Source of the DNA: Oscillospiraceae bacterium
Lineage (GTDB): Bacteria > Bacillota > Clostridia > Oscillospirales > CAG-272
Assembly: GCA_015064505.1 (NCBI GenBank)
Contig: SVSB01000007.1
Span: forward strand, 1-64,000
DNA length: 64,000 bases
Direction of reading: 5' to 3'
Shown: piece after piece, positions 15,745-24,363 of the stretch
How the letters are laid out: each line of letters begins with the position of its first letter
Position numbering within the stretch: the stretch's first letter is position 1
Position numbers and translations under genes: made by a program
The notes under the pieces: model-generated
What the model saw: only the letters and a program-made list of their open reading frames with translations
Databases searched by the model: none
Told to the model about the DNA's origin: nothing

Positions 15745-17087
15745 TTATAAAATCTTAGTGTCTGCATCAACGCCGAATCCTTATCAACACCCGCAAGACG
15801 AAGCTTGTGTGCGTATTCAAGCATACTCTTAAGCTGCTCCCCCTCGGGAACTCCCGCCGCCAGCAGATCCTTGCCCGTAACGTACGGCTCTGCCATATAT
15901 TTGCGGTAGACTTCAAGGCGATCCAGAAGAAAGTCCGTATGATCCGCCGAAACACCGATTCCCCGCTGACCTCTTACGTCCGCCGCGGCTATCATTATAA
16001 GCGCCATTGGGTCGCTTACGCAGTCAAACATCTTATTGGTCTTTTTGATTGCCGACCGATTGGAAGCAAGAACGTTTGGCTTCATATGATGCTCCGTGAT
16101 CTCAAGGACGTAGCGTATCAGCTTGCGCTCGTCGGTAAATCGATGCAAAAGCCGTCTTGCGATTGGAATTCCCTTAACGTCGTGGCCGTAAGAATGTACC
16201 CTTTCCCCTTCTCTTACCGTGCATACTGCCTTTCCGAGATCGTGGCAAAGGGCGGCAAGCATAAAGCCGTATGGGTTTTCCGTATTATCCTTCAGCTCTG
16301 CGGCGGCGTCAAGTACCATCATGGTATGGGTCCACACGTCCCCCTCCATATGATAGCGCGCGTCCTGCTCAAGCCCAATAAGGGGAAGAAGCTCGCCAAA
16401 CCACGGGGAAAGCTTTCCGATTTTTCTTAACAGCTCAAAGAACACTGACGGTTTTTCGGATTTTAAAAGTGCCTTTTTCATCTCCCCTTCCACTCTTTCA
16501 CGGGAAAGGGTGCTTATATCCATTTTTTTGCATATATCAAGCGTTTCGTCCGCAACGGAAAAACCGAAGCGAGCGGCAAACTGACAAAGGCGCAGAACGC
16601 GCAAGGGATCCTCACCGAAGCTATCGTCGCTTACGTGGCGCAAAATTCCCTTCTCAAGATCCTTTGCCCCGCCGAACGGATCGATTATTTCCCCCGTAAG
16701 AACGTCGCGCATAATGGCGTTTACGGTAAAGTCACGGCGCTTTGCGGCGCTTTCCACACCTATAAACGGATCAACAAAAACGTCAAAATCCCTGTGTCCT
16801 CTGCCATGAAGCTTTTCCTTGCGGGGCATGGCAATATCAAGAGAATGGCCCTTTATCGCGTATATACCGAAGCTTTCCCCGAAGGAGGTACGCATTCCCG
16901 TTTTATCAAGTATCTCTTCAAGTGAGGCAGGAGAAATGCCGTGCACCTCAATATCTATATCCTTGCCTTCCACGCCAAGAAGGGCGTCTCTTACGCAACC
17001 GCCAACGTAATACACTCTGCCGCCAACGGCCGATACCTGCTCTGCTATTTTTTCTGCAAGCATCATATCTTTGTTCTGTTCAGGCAC
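15732..17087 (-). CDS. cca: CCA tRNA nucleotidyltransferase with HD domain
   Basis: 451 residues, GTG start preceded by GGGAGGGAAAGCC. The class II nucleotidyltransferase head has YYVGGCVRDALLG and DIDIEVHG (D43, D45), then RRDFTVNA and the RVLR helix. The C-terminal half carries an HD-type phosphohydrolase pattern (HTMMVLD, LCHDLGK, EHH). The enzyme adds or repairs the CCA end of tRNAs. Polynucleotide adenylyltransferases share the fold, but the HD domain and length fit Cca. A weak promoter (TTCAAA, 17 bp, TATAAT) lies upstream near 17120. Confidence 0.9.
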   Translation of the reverse strand: MPEQNKDMMLAEKIAEQVSAVGGRVYYVGGCVRDALLGVEGKDIDIEVHGISPASLEEILDKTGMRTSFGESFGIYAIKGHSLDIAMPRKEKLHGRGHRDFDVFVDPFIGVESAAKRRDFTVNAIMRDVLTGEIIDPFGGAKDLEKGILRHVSDDSFGEDPLRVLRLCQFAARFGFSVADETLDICKKMDISTLSRERVEGEMKKALLKSEKPSVFFELLRKIGKLSPWFGELLPLIGLEQDARYHMEGDVWTHTMMVLDAAAELKDNTENPYGFMLAALCHDLGKAVCTVREGERVHSYGHDVKGIPIARRLLHRFTDERKLIRYVLEITEHHMKPNVLASNRSAIKKTNKMFDCVSDPMALIMIAAADVRGQRGIGVSADHTDFLLDRLEVYRKYMAEPYVTGKDLLAAGVPEGEQLKSMLEYAHKLRLAGVDKDSALMQTLRFYKSNK

Positions 17088-17167
17088 GGCTTTCCCTCCC
17101 TTCTTTTTACTATTATATCACCTTTTTATCGGTTTTTGAAGATATACGAAAAAAATATATCAAAAGC

Positions 17168-17206
17168 AACTAAGCGCCGCGTTCTCAAAAAACGCGGCGC
17201 TTAGTT
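17168..17206 (-). terminator. Intrinsic terminator of dockerin protein gene
   Basis: Stem ACTAAGCGCCGCGTT / AACGCGGCGCTTAGT around a T-rich loop, followed on the minus strand by a T-rich stretch. Confidence 0.8.
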
Positions 17207-17215
17207 CGTTATTAT

Positions 17216-20185
17216 TTAATTTTCGGGAAGAGTCTTATAATCGCCCCAGCCCGCAAGATGTCGCTCCAGATACGCCGCGTCTCTGATATCTATCACGCCG
17301 TCTCTGTCCACGTCGCAGGAGAAGTAATCGATATTCTCGATATATCCGTTCCACCCCGCAAGATATCTCTGAATGATCGCCACGTCCAGAACGTTGACAG
17401 AGCCGTCTCCGCTTGCATCTCCTGTCTTAAGCTGTTTTCCAAAGAGAAGGCGGGGTCCGAGCACGGTGTCGTACCAGACGTCGTAGAAGCTGAATCCGTT
17501 GTAGCTCGTTTTAGAGCTCTTGGGAGTCACGGCCTTGCCGCTTGTATCGTCAGTGCCGGACACAAGATAATAATAGTTATTGGCTGCCAGACATTTATCC
17601 GCCAGACCTATAACGGCTTTATAAGATGTGGTACCGTAGAAATAGCAATTCTCAACTATAGCAGAGGTATTGGTCATGCCTACTATACCACCGATCTTTG
17701 CCTGCGTGGTATTTTTTGATATCACGCTTCCGCGGGATTCGCAATCCGATACGCCTACGTATTTTGCAACGGCAATGATACCGCCCATATCAACACCGCT
17801 TGTACCGGCATTCACGGCACCCTCGTTATAGCAAAGAGAAACATCGGCACGCGCCGCCTCGGTTCCCAATATACGGCCGACTATACCACCAATACGGGAA
17901 ACTGAGCTATCCCCGCCTATATCGCCGTAATTTCGGCAAGAAGAAAGAGTCAGCTTTGCCGTGGCGGACTTATGCTCAAAATTGCAGTTGGCGATTATTC
18001 CGGCAACGTAACTAACTCCGGAGATATTTCCGTGGTTATCGCAGAAGGTGATATTGAGCTTTCCGTTATTCGTTGTGGTTGCAGTATCGCTTACACCTGC
18101 GTGACCAATAATACCGCCCGCATAAGTGTTCGTTACCGTGCCATTTACGTTGCCGTAATTTATACAACCGGTAACGTTAACAGCACAGCCCTTGGTATTG
18201 AAGTGATTGATGCGTCCACAGATGCCACCCGCAAAGGCGGTGGTGGTCACGTTACCGCGGTTTATACAGTTTTCTATTCTTGTTACCACCGTAGAGCCTG
18301 TGGTGGTATCAAGCAGACCGACGATACCGCCAACGTTATTGCCGGTGCCCGTTACGGTTCCGTAATTCGTACAATCATCAAAAGCGCCGCCCTTAGCACC
18401 GCCAAGAAGTCTGCCCGCAATTCCACCTACGTTGGTACTTCCCTTTACGGTGACGTAGCTTGTAAGATTTTCAAAGAACGTGTTCTGTGAATATCCCGCA
18501 AAGCCGCCCGTATAACTCGCGGTACTTGTAACGCTTCCGTAAAGAGTGCAATCTTTAATAGTTGCACCGTCGCAGTATCCAAAGAGACCCGTTTTGTAGT
18601 CCGATACGGTATTATTGATATTAAGACCGCGGATGGTATGACCCTGTCCGTCGAAGGTGCCCTTGAACGACGCGGTGTTCAGATAACCGATAGATTTCTG
18701 ACCGATACCTCTGGATTCTTTATATATTGAATCCGCAAAGTCGATATCGTTTTTAAGCACGATGGTTTTTGACCACACGGTTGGATCGTTCATTATCTGC
18801 AAAAGCTGCTCGGGGCGCTTTATATTCAGCTTTCCGAACTCTGCGGCAACCTTACTTGCTTCAGGAGTTTCGCTTGCGTCAACAAGCGCACGGCACACGT
18901 AAGTGCCAAGGGATTTTACCGTTGACGTTGAGGTATTATATCCCATTCCCGATGCAAAATACAGATATCCGTTTGCATAGAAGGTGGAATTCCAGATTCC
19001 GTAAACGTCGTTTTCAAAGGTTTGTCCCTTTATAGTGGGATGCTCGGTGAAATTGGGAGCAAGCTTAGTAAAGGAGGAAGATATTCCCTTGGTAGAGGAG
19101 ACCAGATCCTTGCTGTTTTCGTAAGTTACCTTATCCTTGGAAATAATAATGCAGGGCTTTGCATTAAGGGTCTTATTTGTGTTCGTATAGGTTCTGTTAT
19201 CCTTGCCCTCGTAGTTATCCTGATAGGATACTGCTATTCTTCCGTCGGGAAGAACGGTAACGCAGGGAGCGGCGCAATTATATTTCATGCCACTGTCCCA
19301 AAAAGAATGGGTTACGTCAGGAGCGGCGGCAACCACACCGTTAGTCCAGTTGATGCCGTCCTGAGAGAACCAAAGGCGGATAACGAATATGTACTTGCGG
19401 CTTGACTGCAAACAATGGGATTCTACCGCCATAACGTAGTTGCCGTCCGTAAGTCTGGCAACCATGGGCATACCTTCGCGTCCCATATCCTTGTTTTTAT
19501 TGACCGCGATCTGCGGCTTGCCCCAGGTGCCGGTGGTCATATCGTAGAGTACCACCATTATGTACTGGTTTGCGCCGTTATCAGCGGGAGATAGGTCGTC
19601 TGCGTAATACATGGCAACGGTGGTGTCGTCAAGCTGGATAAGAAAGGGCTCCCAATATCCGTGTATGTTGGAGGTAGTCTCGTATACGGACTCAACCACA
19701 ACCTGCTCGTTATCATACGTGCCCAGATAGCTGGATCTGGTCATCACGCGCATAGAGGTATAGAACTTGCCGTCAACGATGCTGGCAGATTCTTTGGTTC
19801 CGTCCTCTTTGATCCTTCCCTCGGTGAGACTGCGGTACGCAACCATCATCGTGCCGTCGGAAAGCTCGATCGCCTGTACGTTTTCCTGCTTCAGCGCGTG
19901 AGTCACACCGTCCACATCCCGCGTTTTGGCGGCGTTGGTCTTTACCTTCACCTCGTTTGCAAAAGTGGCACCGGAATCAAGCGAGGTCTTATAGCCAGAC
20001 TGATAATAGTACTCAAGGGCTCCGTTCTCAAGCACGGTCATACGGGGATAACCTCCACCCGTGTGCACCTGCACCACGTCCGTGAAGTTGACTTCCGAAA
20101 ACTCAGCCGCGGAGCCTACGGTGAATACGGCGGTAGCTCCCGCCAGAATGGACACGATAAGTAAACAAATCGCTATTTTACGCAT
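17216..20185 (-). CDS. Secreted sialidase-like/GLUG-repeat protein with dockerin
   Basis: 989 residues from ATG 20185, with GGAGGTCCCT upstream. Signal peptide 1-28. Residues about 40-440 look like a BNR/sialidase-type beta-propeller (QAIELSDGTMMVAYRS, FSQDGINWTNG, VTVLPDGRIAVSYQ). About 480-900 hold roughly ten GLUG-like repeats (NYGTVTGTGNNVGGIVG and variants), a right-handed beta-helix pattern common in adhesins. The end is a type I dockerin with two Ca-binding segments (GDASGDGSVNVLDVAIIQRY and DVDRDGVIDIRDAAYLERHL), which would plug into a cohesin. No cohesin gene is in the window. Probably a cell-surface or cellulosome-associated glycan-binding or -hydrolysing protein. Confidence 0.8.
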   Translation of the reverse strand: MRKIAICLLIVSILAGATAVFTVGSAAEFSEVNFTDVVQVHTGGGYPRMTVLENGALEYYYQSGYKTSLDSGATFANEVKVKTNAAKTRDVDGVTHALKQENVQAIELSDGTMMVAYRSLTEGRIKEDGTKESASIVDGKFYTSMRVMTRSSYLGTYDNEQVVVESVYETTSNIHGYWEPFLIQLDDTTVAMYYADDLSPADNGANQYIMVVLYDMTTGTWGKPQIAVNKNKDMGREGMPMVARLTDGNYVMAVESHCLQSSRKYIFVIRLWFSQDGINWTNGVVAAAPDVTHSFWDSGMKYNCAAPCVTVLPDGRIAVSYQDNYEGKDNRTYTNTNKTLNAKPCIIISKDKVTYENSKDLVSSTKGISSSFTKLAPNFTEHPTIKGQTFENDVYGIWNSTFYANGYLYFASGMGYNTSTSTVKSLGTYVCRALVDASETPEASKVAAEFGKLNIKRPEQLLQIMNDPTVWSKTIVLKNDIDFADSIYKESRGIGQKSIGYLNTASFKGTFDGQGHTIRGLNINNTVSDYKTGLFGYCDGATIKDCTLYGSVTSTASYTGGFAGYSQNTFFENLTSYVTVKGSTNVGGIAGRLLGGAKGGAFDDCTNYGTVTGTGNNVGGIVGLLDTTTGSTVVTRIENCINRGNVTTTAFAGGICGRINHFNTKGCAVNVTGCINYGNVNGTVTNTYAGGIIGHAGVSDTATTTNNGKLNITFCDNHGNISGVSYVAGIIANCNFEHKSATAKLTLSSCRNYGDIGGDSSVSRIGGIVGRILGTEAARADVSLCYNEGAVNAGTSGVDMGGIIAVAKYVGVSDCESRGSVISKNTTQAKIGGIVGMTNTSAIVENCYFYGTTSYKAVIGLADKCLAANNYYYLVSGTDDTSGKAVTPKSSKTSYNGFSFYDVWYDTVLGPRLLFGKQLKTGDASGDGSVNVLDVAIIQRYLAGWNGYIENIDYFSCDVDRDGVIDIRDAAYLERHLAGWGDYKTLPEN

Positions 20186-20233
20186 AGGGACCTCCAAATT
20201 AGAAAAATGAGTTGCAGGTCAATTATTCAATAC

Positions 20234-22147
20234 TTATTGGGGAAACTCAAATCCTTCGGGAATCTCAAATCCTTCGGGAATCTCAACTCCCTCGGGGATC
20301 TCAATTCCGCCGGGAAGCTCGGTTCCGTCGACAACTCCGTCGGTCTTGCCGGGTACTACGATGCCGTTTTTATCAAGAAAATCAAGCAGATAATCGGGAA
20401 TCGCGTCAACGAGCTCCTGATCGGTTCCCAGCTCATCCACAACGCCCTGAAGGGAATCCACGGATTCCTTATCAAGCTCAACGTCCTTTACTATATCGGG
20501 AAGAGCGTCGATAACCTCCTGGCTGAGACCGCCTTCTTCAATGATATCGGGGATGGAATCGATAATCTCGTCCTGCGTCTTACCTTCCGTGGCGTCGATG
20601 ATATCATCGGGAAGCTCGGGGGTATCAGCGGGAGTATCCGAAGGAGTATCGGAGGGAGTATCGGAGGGAGTATCGGAGGGGGTATCGGAGGGGGTATCGG
20701 TTTTGGGCTTTTCCTTAAGGCTTGCAAGGAGGTTTGCCGCAAGGGAGCGAACCACCTGCTTGGTTGCGGAGCCCACAAGTCGGCTGTTGTTCAGCTTCAT
20801 AACCTGCGTTGCTCCCTCAAACTTGATCTTTGCCTCCCCGTTCTCATCCTCAGTCACCTTAACTATCTGGGGAATGGTCTCGGCAAGGAAATCGGCTTCC
20901 GCGCTACGTTCCTCTGCGGTTGCAGAATACCAGTTCTCGGCATCCACCTTGAATTCATCCTTGAGGCCAAGCTGCTTCGTCATTTCCGCAAGTCCTGCGT
21001 CTACCGCCGCAACGGTAACGTGGTCGAATGCGGGAGCTGTGAGAAGCGCGTTGAGAAGATCGGAGAGAAGCTTTTCGTCGGAAAGCACAAGCTCTGCGCT
21101 AAGCTCGGTGCTTCCGTTGCGCTGCATACCGTCAACGAACACGAAAAACACCTTTTTTGCGGATTCGAGCACCTGAGAGTATTCTTCCGTATCGTTATGA
21201 GAAAGCTTTTCAAGAAGCTCGGCTACCACGTCCTTGAAGTCTGCGGGGATCTTGATTCCCTCAATTTCCTCGCCGGAAAGGAGGGCACTGTGCAGTACGT
21301 GCGCCTCCAGAGAAAGCACCGTTGAAAGAGCCTTTGAATTTTTAACGCTGTCAAAAACGAATTCAGCATCGCCTCTGGCGTGATCGTTCCAATCGACAAC
21401 GGGGGTGCTGAATGCGTGGAGGGCGTGGATAGCAGTGGCAACTATGTCCTTTGCATCCTCGTGAAGAGTTACGTGATAGCCCTCAACGTTGGCAGATGTC
21501 AGTCTTCCGAAGAGCTTATCACCGAAGGTGAGCTCACTTATAACCTCCGTTACGCCGTGAGTATCCTTGAATTCTACCTTATCCTCTACCCCAACGAGGA
21601 CGTCGCCGAGATCATCGGTTACGAACTTGGAGTATCCGTAAAAGGGCAGATTAACACAGGCAACTATCAGAACACCCGCAAGACCGCTAACGAAAAGTCC
21701 GAACAATCGGTGGCGGGGCATACCGATGGAGCCGTCTTTGGGCTTATACTTTCTGCGGGGAAAGATTGTAAATGCAAGCACAAGGTATATAAGATAGCTG
21801 ATAATGGAAAAAACAATAAACAGAACGAGAAAAACGAAGGGAGCAGTAAGGGCATGAACGTACCCGTCAAGCAAATGCTCAAGCTCGGGCGTTGCCTGAA
21901 GGATTCCGAGACCGGCATTTGCAATGGCATCGTGCAATGCATCAAGGGGAATGATATCCGTTGGTAATGCCAGAACGAAAGCCGCCACGGCAGAGAGGAT
22001 CAGCGTTCCGATCCTGATAAACGAGCGGTGCACCCCGCGAAGAAGTCCCATAAGCAGTCCAAAGCCGATTACCGCCAAAGAAAAGACCGTGAAGATAAGG
22101 GTCAAGGGTAGGGCGATATCCTGCGAACCATGAACAAAAATATCCAT
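20234..22147 (-). CDS. CvpA-like membrane protein with tandem-repeat tail
   Basis: 637 residues; ATG 22147 follows GAGAGGATTAT. Residues 1-180 have four hydrophobic segments in the arrangement of CvpA/colicin-V-production-like proteins. The following 300 residues are helical and acidic. The C-terminal part is low complexity: an SDTP tetrapeptide repeated about six times, a Pro/Asp/Glu-rich segment with IPDI and LPDI motifs, then EIPEG-type repeats ending FEFPQ. Such tails usually cross or bind the cell wall. The dockerin protein gene starts 48 bp downstream, so the two may be co-transcribed. Function unknown. Confidence 0.6.
   Translation of the reverse strand: MDIFVHGSQDIALPLTLIFTVFSLAVIGFGLLMGLLRGVHRSFIRIGTLILSAVAAFVLALPTDIIPLDALHDAIANAGLGILQATPELEHLLDGYVHALTAPFVFLVLFIVFSIISYLIYLVLAFTIFPRRKYKPKDGSIGMPRHRLFGLFVSGLAGVLIVACVNLPFYGYSKFVTDDLGDVLVGVEDKVEFKDTHGVTEVISELTFGDKLFGRLTSANVEGYHVTLHEDAKDIVATAIHALHAFSTPVVDWNDHARGDAEFVFDSVKNSKALSTVLSLEAHVLHSALLSGEEIEGIKIPADFKDVVAELLEKLSHNDTEEYSQVLESAKKVFFVFVDGMQRNGSTELSAELVLSDEKLLSDLLNALLTAPAFDHVTVAAVDAGLAEMTKQLGLKDEFKVDAENWYSATAEERSAEADFLAETIPQIVKVTEDENGEAKIKFEGATQVMKLNNSRLVGSATKQVVRSLAANLLASLKEKPKTDTPSDTPSDTPSDTPSDTPSDTPADTPELPDDIIDATEGKTQDEIIDSIPDIIEEGGLSQEVIDALPDIVKDVELDKESVDSLQGVVDELGTDQELVDAIPDYLLDFLDKNGIVVPGKTDGVVDGTELPGGIEIPEGVEIPEGFEIPEGFEFPQ
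20237..20315. repeat. 18-bp tandem repeats encoding EIPEG units
   Basis: Four imperfect units of TCAAATCCTTCGGGAATC type (plus strand) encode GIEIPEG, VEIPEG, FEIPEG and FEFPQ at the protein's C-terminus. Confidence 0.7.
20621..20700. repeat. 12-bp tandem repeats encoding SDTP units
   Basis: About six units of AGTATCGGAGGG (plus strand) encode consecutive Ser-Asp-Thr-Pro. They are nearly identical at DNA level, so copy number is probably variable. Confidence 0.75.
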
Positions 22148-22284
22148 ATAATCCTCTCAAACACATAATTACTCATAATAATTTTATCACTCATTATCCA
22201 CAATGTCAATAAGGGCGATAAAACATATGCTATGCACGGGCGTACAATATGATTATTTGCACATATTTGATAATCATACCAAAG

Positions 22285-22320
22285 AAAAAGCACTTCGGTT
22301 TGACCCGAAGTGCTTTTTTC
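22285..22320 (-). terminator. Terminator of the large ABC operon
   Basis: Stem AAAGCACTTCGG / CCGAAGTGCTTT around GTCAAA, followed by TTC-rich sequence on the minus strand. Confidence 0.8.
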
Positions 22321-22330
22321 TTGTTTAGTT

Positions 22331-23371
22331 TTAACCAACAAGTCCGCTTCGCTCGATTCCCTGTACCAGGAAGTTCTGGCAGAAGAGATAGAGGATAACC
22401 AGCGGAGCTATTATCATAATTCCGCAGGTGTTATAAATGGCGGCGTAGAACAGATTCTGTCCCTGATATGTAGTTACCAGCGAAGGCGGGATATCTACGA
22501 TATCGGGCATAAGGATCGTCTTGTTGTTGGTGAAGAATACCTCTGTGTAGAAGTTATCGGTCCACTGCCAGCAGAAGGCGAACAGGAATATGGTCACCAT
22601 CATAGGAATGGAAAGAGGAACGATGATCTGCCAGAAGGTGCGGAAGGTGCCGGAACCGTCGATGTACGCAGACTCCTCAAGCTCATCGGGAACTCCGCGA
22701 TAGAACTGACGCATCATGAAGATGTAAAGTCCGTTCTTGAAAGCAAGTCCGGTGATGGAGAGAAGGATCAGAGGCCAGTAGGTATTGGTGAGGTTGGTGA
22801 TATAGGGCTTATCAACAACACCGATCTGGCTGAGAAGGTTGAATATCTCAAGTACGTCGAAGTAACGGAACTGCATATACATGGAAAGCTGAATGGTTCC
22901 GTGAGGAACGATCATGGAGATAATAACCGCAAACATGATCGCTGCATTTCCCTTGAACTTGAACTTTGCAAGTCCGTATCCAACCAGTGCGCAGACGATA
23001 GTCTGTGCAACTGCGGTGGAGAGAGAAAGAAGCAGAGTGTTTGCAAATGCGGTCATATACTCGTTTTCCACGAATATCGCCTTGTAGGTATCAAGGGTCC
23101 AATGCTTGGGAATAAGAAGTACCGTAACGTCGATAAAGTCTTCCATACCCATGAAGGAGCCGGCGATCTTTGCAAAGAAGGGATAAAGGATAACGTAAGA
23201 GATACCCAGGAGCAGAACAAGGCGGAATATATAGTAGATGACCTTCGTGAGGAAGAACGTCGTACCAAACTTCGCCTTAAGACGCTCAAGGAGAGGAGTA
23301 CGCTCGAAATCCACCTTGATGGAGTTCTTCGTTTCGCGTTTAACCTTAGGAGTTGTCTGTTCGTTATTCAT
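22331..23371 (-). CDS. Carbohydrate ABC permease, MalG type (second pair)
   Basis: 346 residues, six or seven membrane segments. The EAA loop reads ELEESAYIDGSGTFRTFWQI, followed by IVPLSIPM, the standard MalG-family contact for the ATPase. The N-terminal 35 residues are polar and longer than usual. TAAGGAGGTG precedes the start. Last gene of a seven-gene operon; its partner is the next gene upstream. No ATPase is encoded nearby, so a shared MsmX-type ATPase elsewhere is expected (family knowledge). Confidence 0.85.
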   Translation of the reverse strand: MNNEQTTPKVKRETKNSIKVDFERTPLLERLKAKFGTTFFLTKVIYYIFRLVLLLGISYVILYPFFAKIAGSFMGMEDFIDVTVLLIPKHWTLDTYKAIFVENEYMTAFANTLLLSLSTAVAQTIVCALVGYGLAKFKFKGNAAIMFAVIISMIVPHGTIQLSMYMQFRYFDVLEIFNLLSQIGVVDKPYITNLTNTYWPLILLSITGLAFKNGLYIFMMRQFYRGVPDELEESAYIDGSGTFRTFWQIIVPLSIPMMVTIFLFAFCWQWTDNFYTEVFFTNNKTILMPDIVDIPPSLVTTYQGQNLFYAAIYNTCGIMIIAPLVILYLFCQNFLVQGIERSGLVG

Positions 23372-23383
23372 TTGTACACCTCC

Positions 23384-24349
23384 TTAGTCTCTGCGCTGAT
23401 AGAAGACGAATGCCTTCGCAAGCAGCGCAAATATTCCGATTATAAGCAAAACTATCAAGAAGTACATCCACGCCATCGCGGAGGAAATAACGTTACCGTC
23501 TTTACCGTCGGATGAGGTCCTTGCAATCAGGTTCATTACCTGATTGGACTCGGATGTGAAGGAGTCGATGATCGTGTAAACACCGTTTACAAGGATCATG
23601 GGGCTTATCATGGGGAAGGTGATCTTCCAGAAGGTCTCCCAACCGGTTGCACCGTCCATCTTACAGGACTCGTAGATCGCAGGGCTGATAGACTGAAGAG
23701 CTGCAAGGAAGATAAGCATCTGAACGCCGGAGCGGTTAACGATGTTGAAGATGTTGTTAACGATCTCAACAACGGTCTCGGTCAGACCTTCACCTATCTT
23801 CATGTTTGCAAAGAGCGCTTCAATCTCTATAGCGGAAACGATCTGAGAGGTGGTGGACTCCTGAACACCGGTATCAATTGACGCTTCGGGGTCGCTCATA
23901 TAATCCAGCATCGCGTTACTTGCATCGATCTCTGCAATAAGACCGGTGGAAAGAATAACGGGAATGAAGAATATTGCACGGAATGCCGCACGTCCGAACA
24001 TCTTCTGGTTCAGAAGGATTGCAACGAACAGGGAGAAGATTACGATGGCGGGAATGTCCATGAACAGAGCGGTGATACCGTCTGTAAGAGTCTTAACGAA
24101 GTCGGGGTTTGTGAACAATGCGTTCTGGTAGTTCTCGAATCCTACGAATACCAGGTGGTAAGTCTGATTTCTTTCCTGTACAATGTGGGAGAAGCTGTAC
24201 CTTACCGAGTCGAAAATGATGGGAAGGTAGATGAGCAGGAAGCCGAGAATGAAGGGCAAGCAGAAGAACCAACCTGCGCGAGCTTTTTTGGAATCAAGAG
24301 AAACCATTTTGCGCTTAACGGGTGCCTTAACGGCTTTTGCGTTTGTCAT
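23384..24349 (-). CDS. Carbohydrate ABC permease, MalF type (second pair)
   Basis: 321 residues, six membrane segments. EAA loop YESCKMDGATGWETFWKITF. A large extracytoplasmic insert between the third and fourth membrane segments (about residues 140-200) contains DYMSDPEASIDTGVQESTTS, which most sugar permeases lack. GGAGGACCGATA precedes the ATG. Paired with the MalG-type gene immediately downstream; 14 bp from the DUF5696 gene upstream. Confidence 0.85.
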   Translation of the reverse strand: MTNAKAVKAPVKRKMVSLDSKKARAGWFFCLPFILGFLLIYLPIIFDSVRYSFSHIVQERNQTYHLVFVGFENYQNALFTNPDFVKTLTDGITALFMDIPAIVIFSLFVAILLNQKMFGRAAFRAIFFIPVILSTGLIAEIDASNAMLDYMSDPEASIDTGVQESTTSQIVSAIEIEALFANMKIGEGLTETVVEIVNNIFNIVNRSGVQMLIFLAALQSISPAIYESCKMDGATGWETFWKITFPMISPMILVNGVYTIIDSFTSESNQVMNLIARTSSDGKDGNVISSAMAWMYFLIVLLIIGIFALLAKAFVFYQRRD

Positions 24350-24363
24350 TATCGGTCCTCCTT

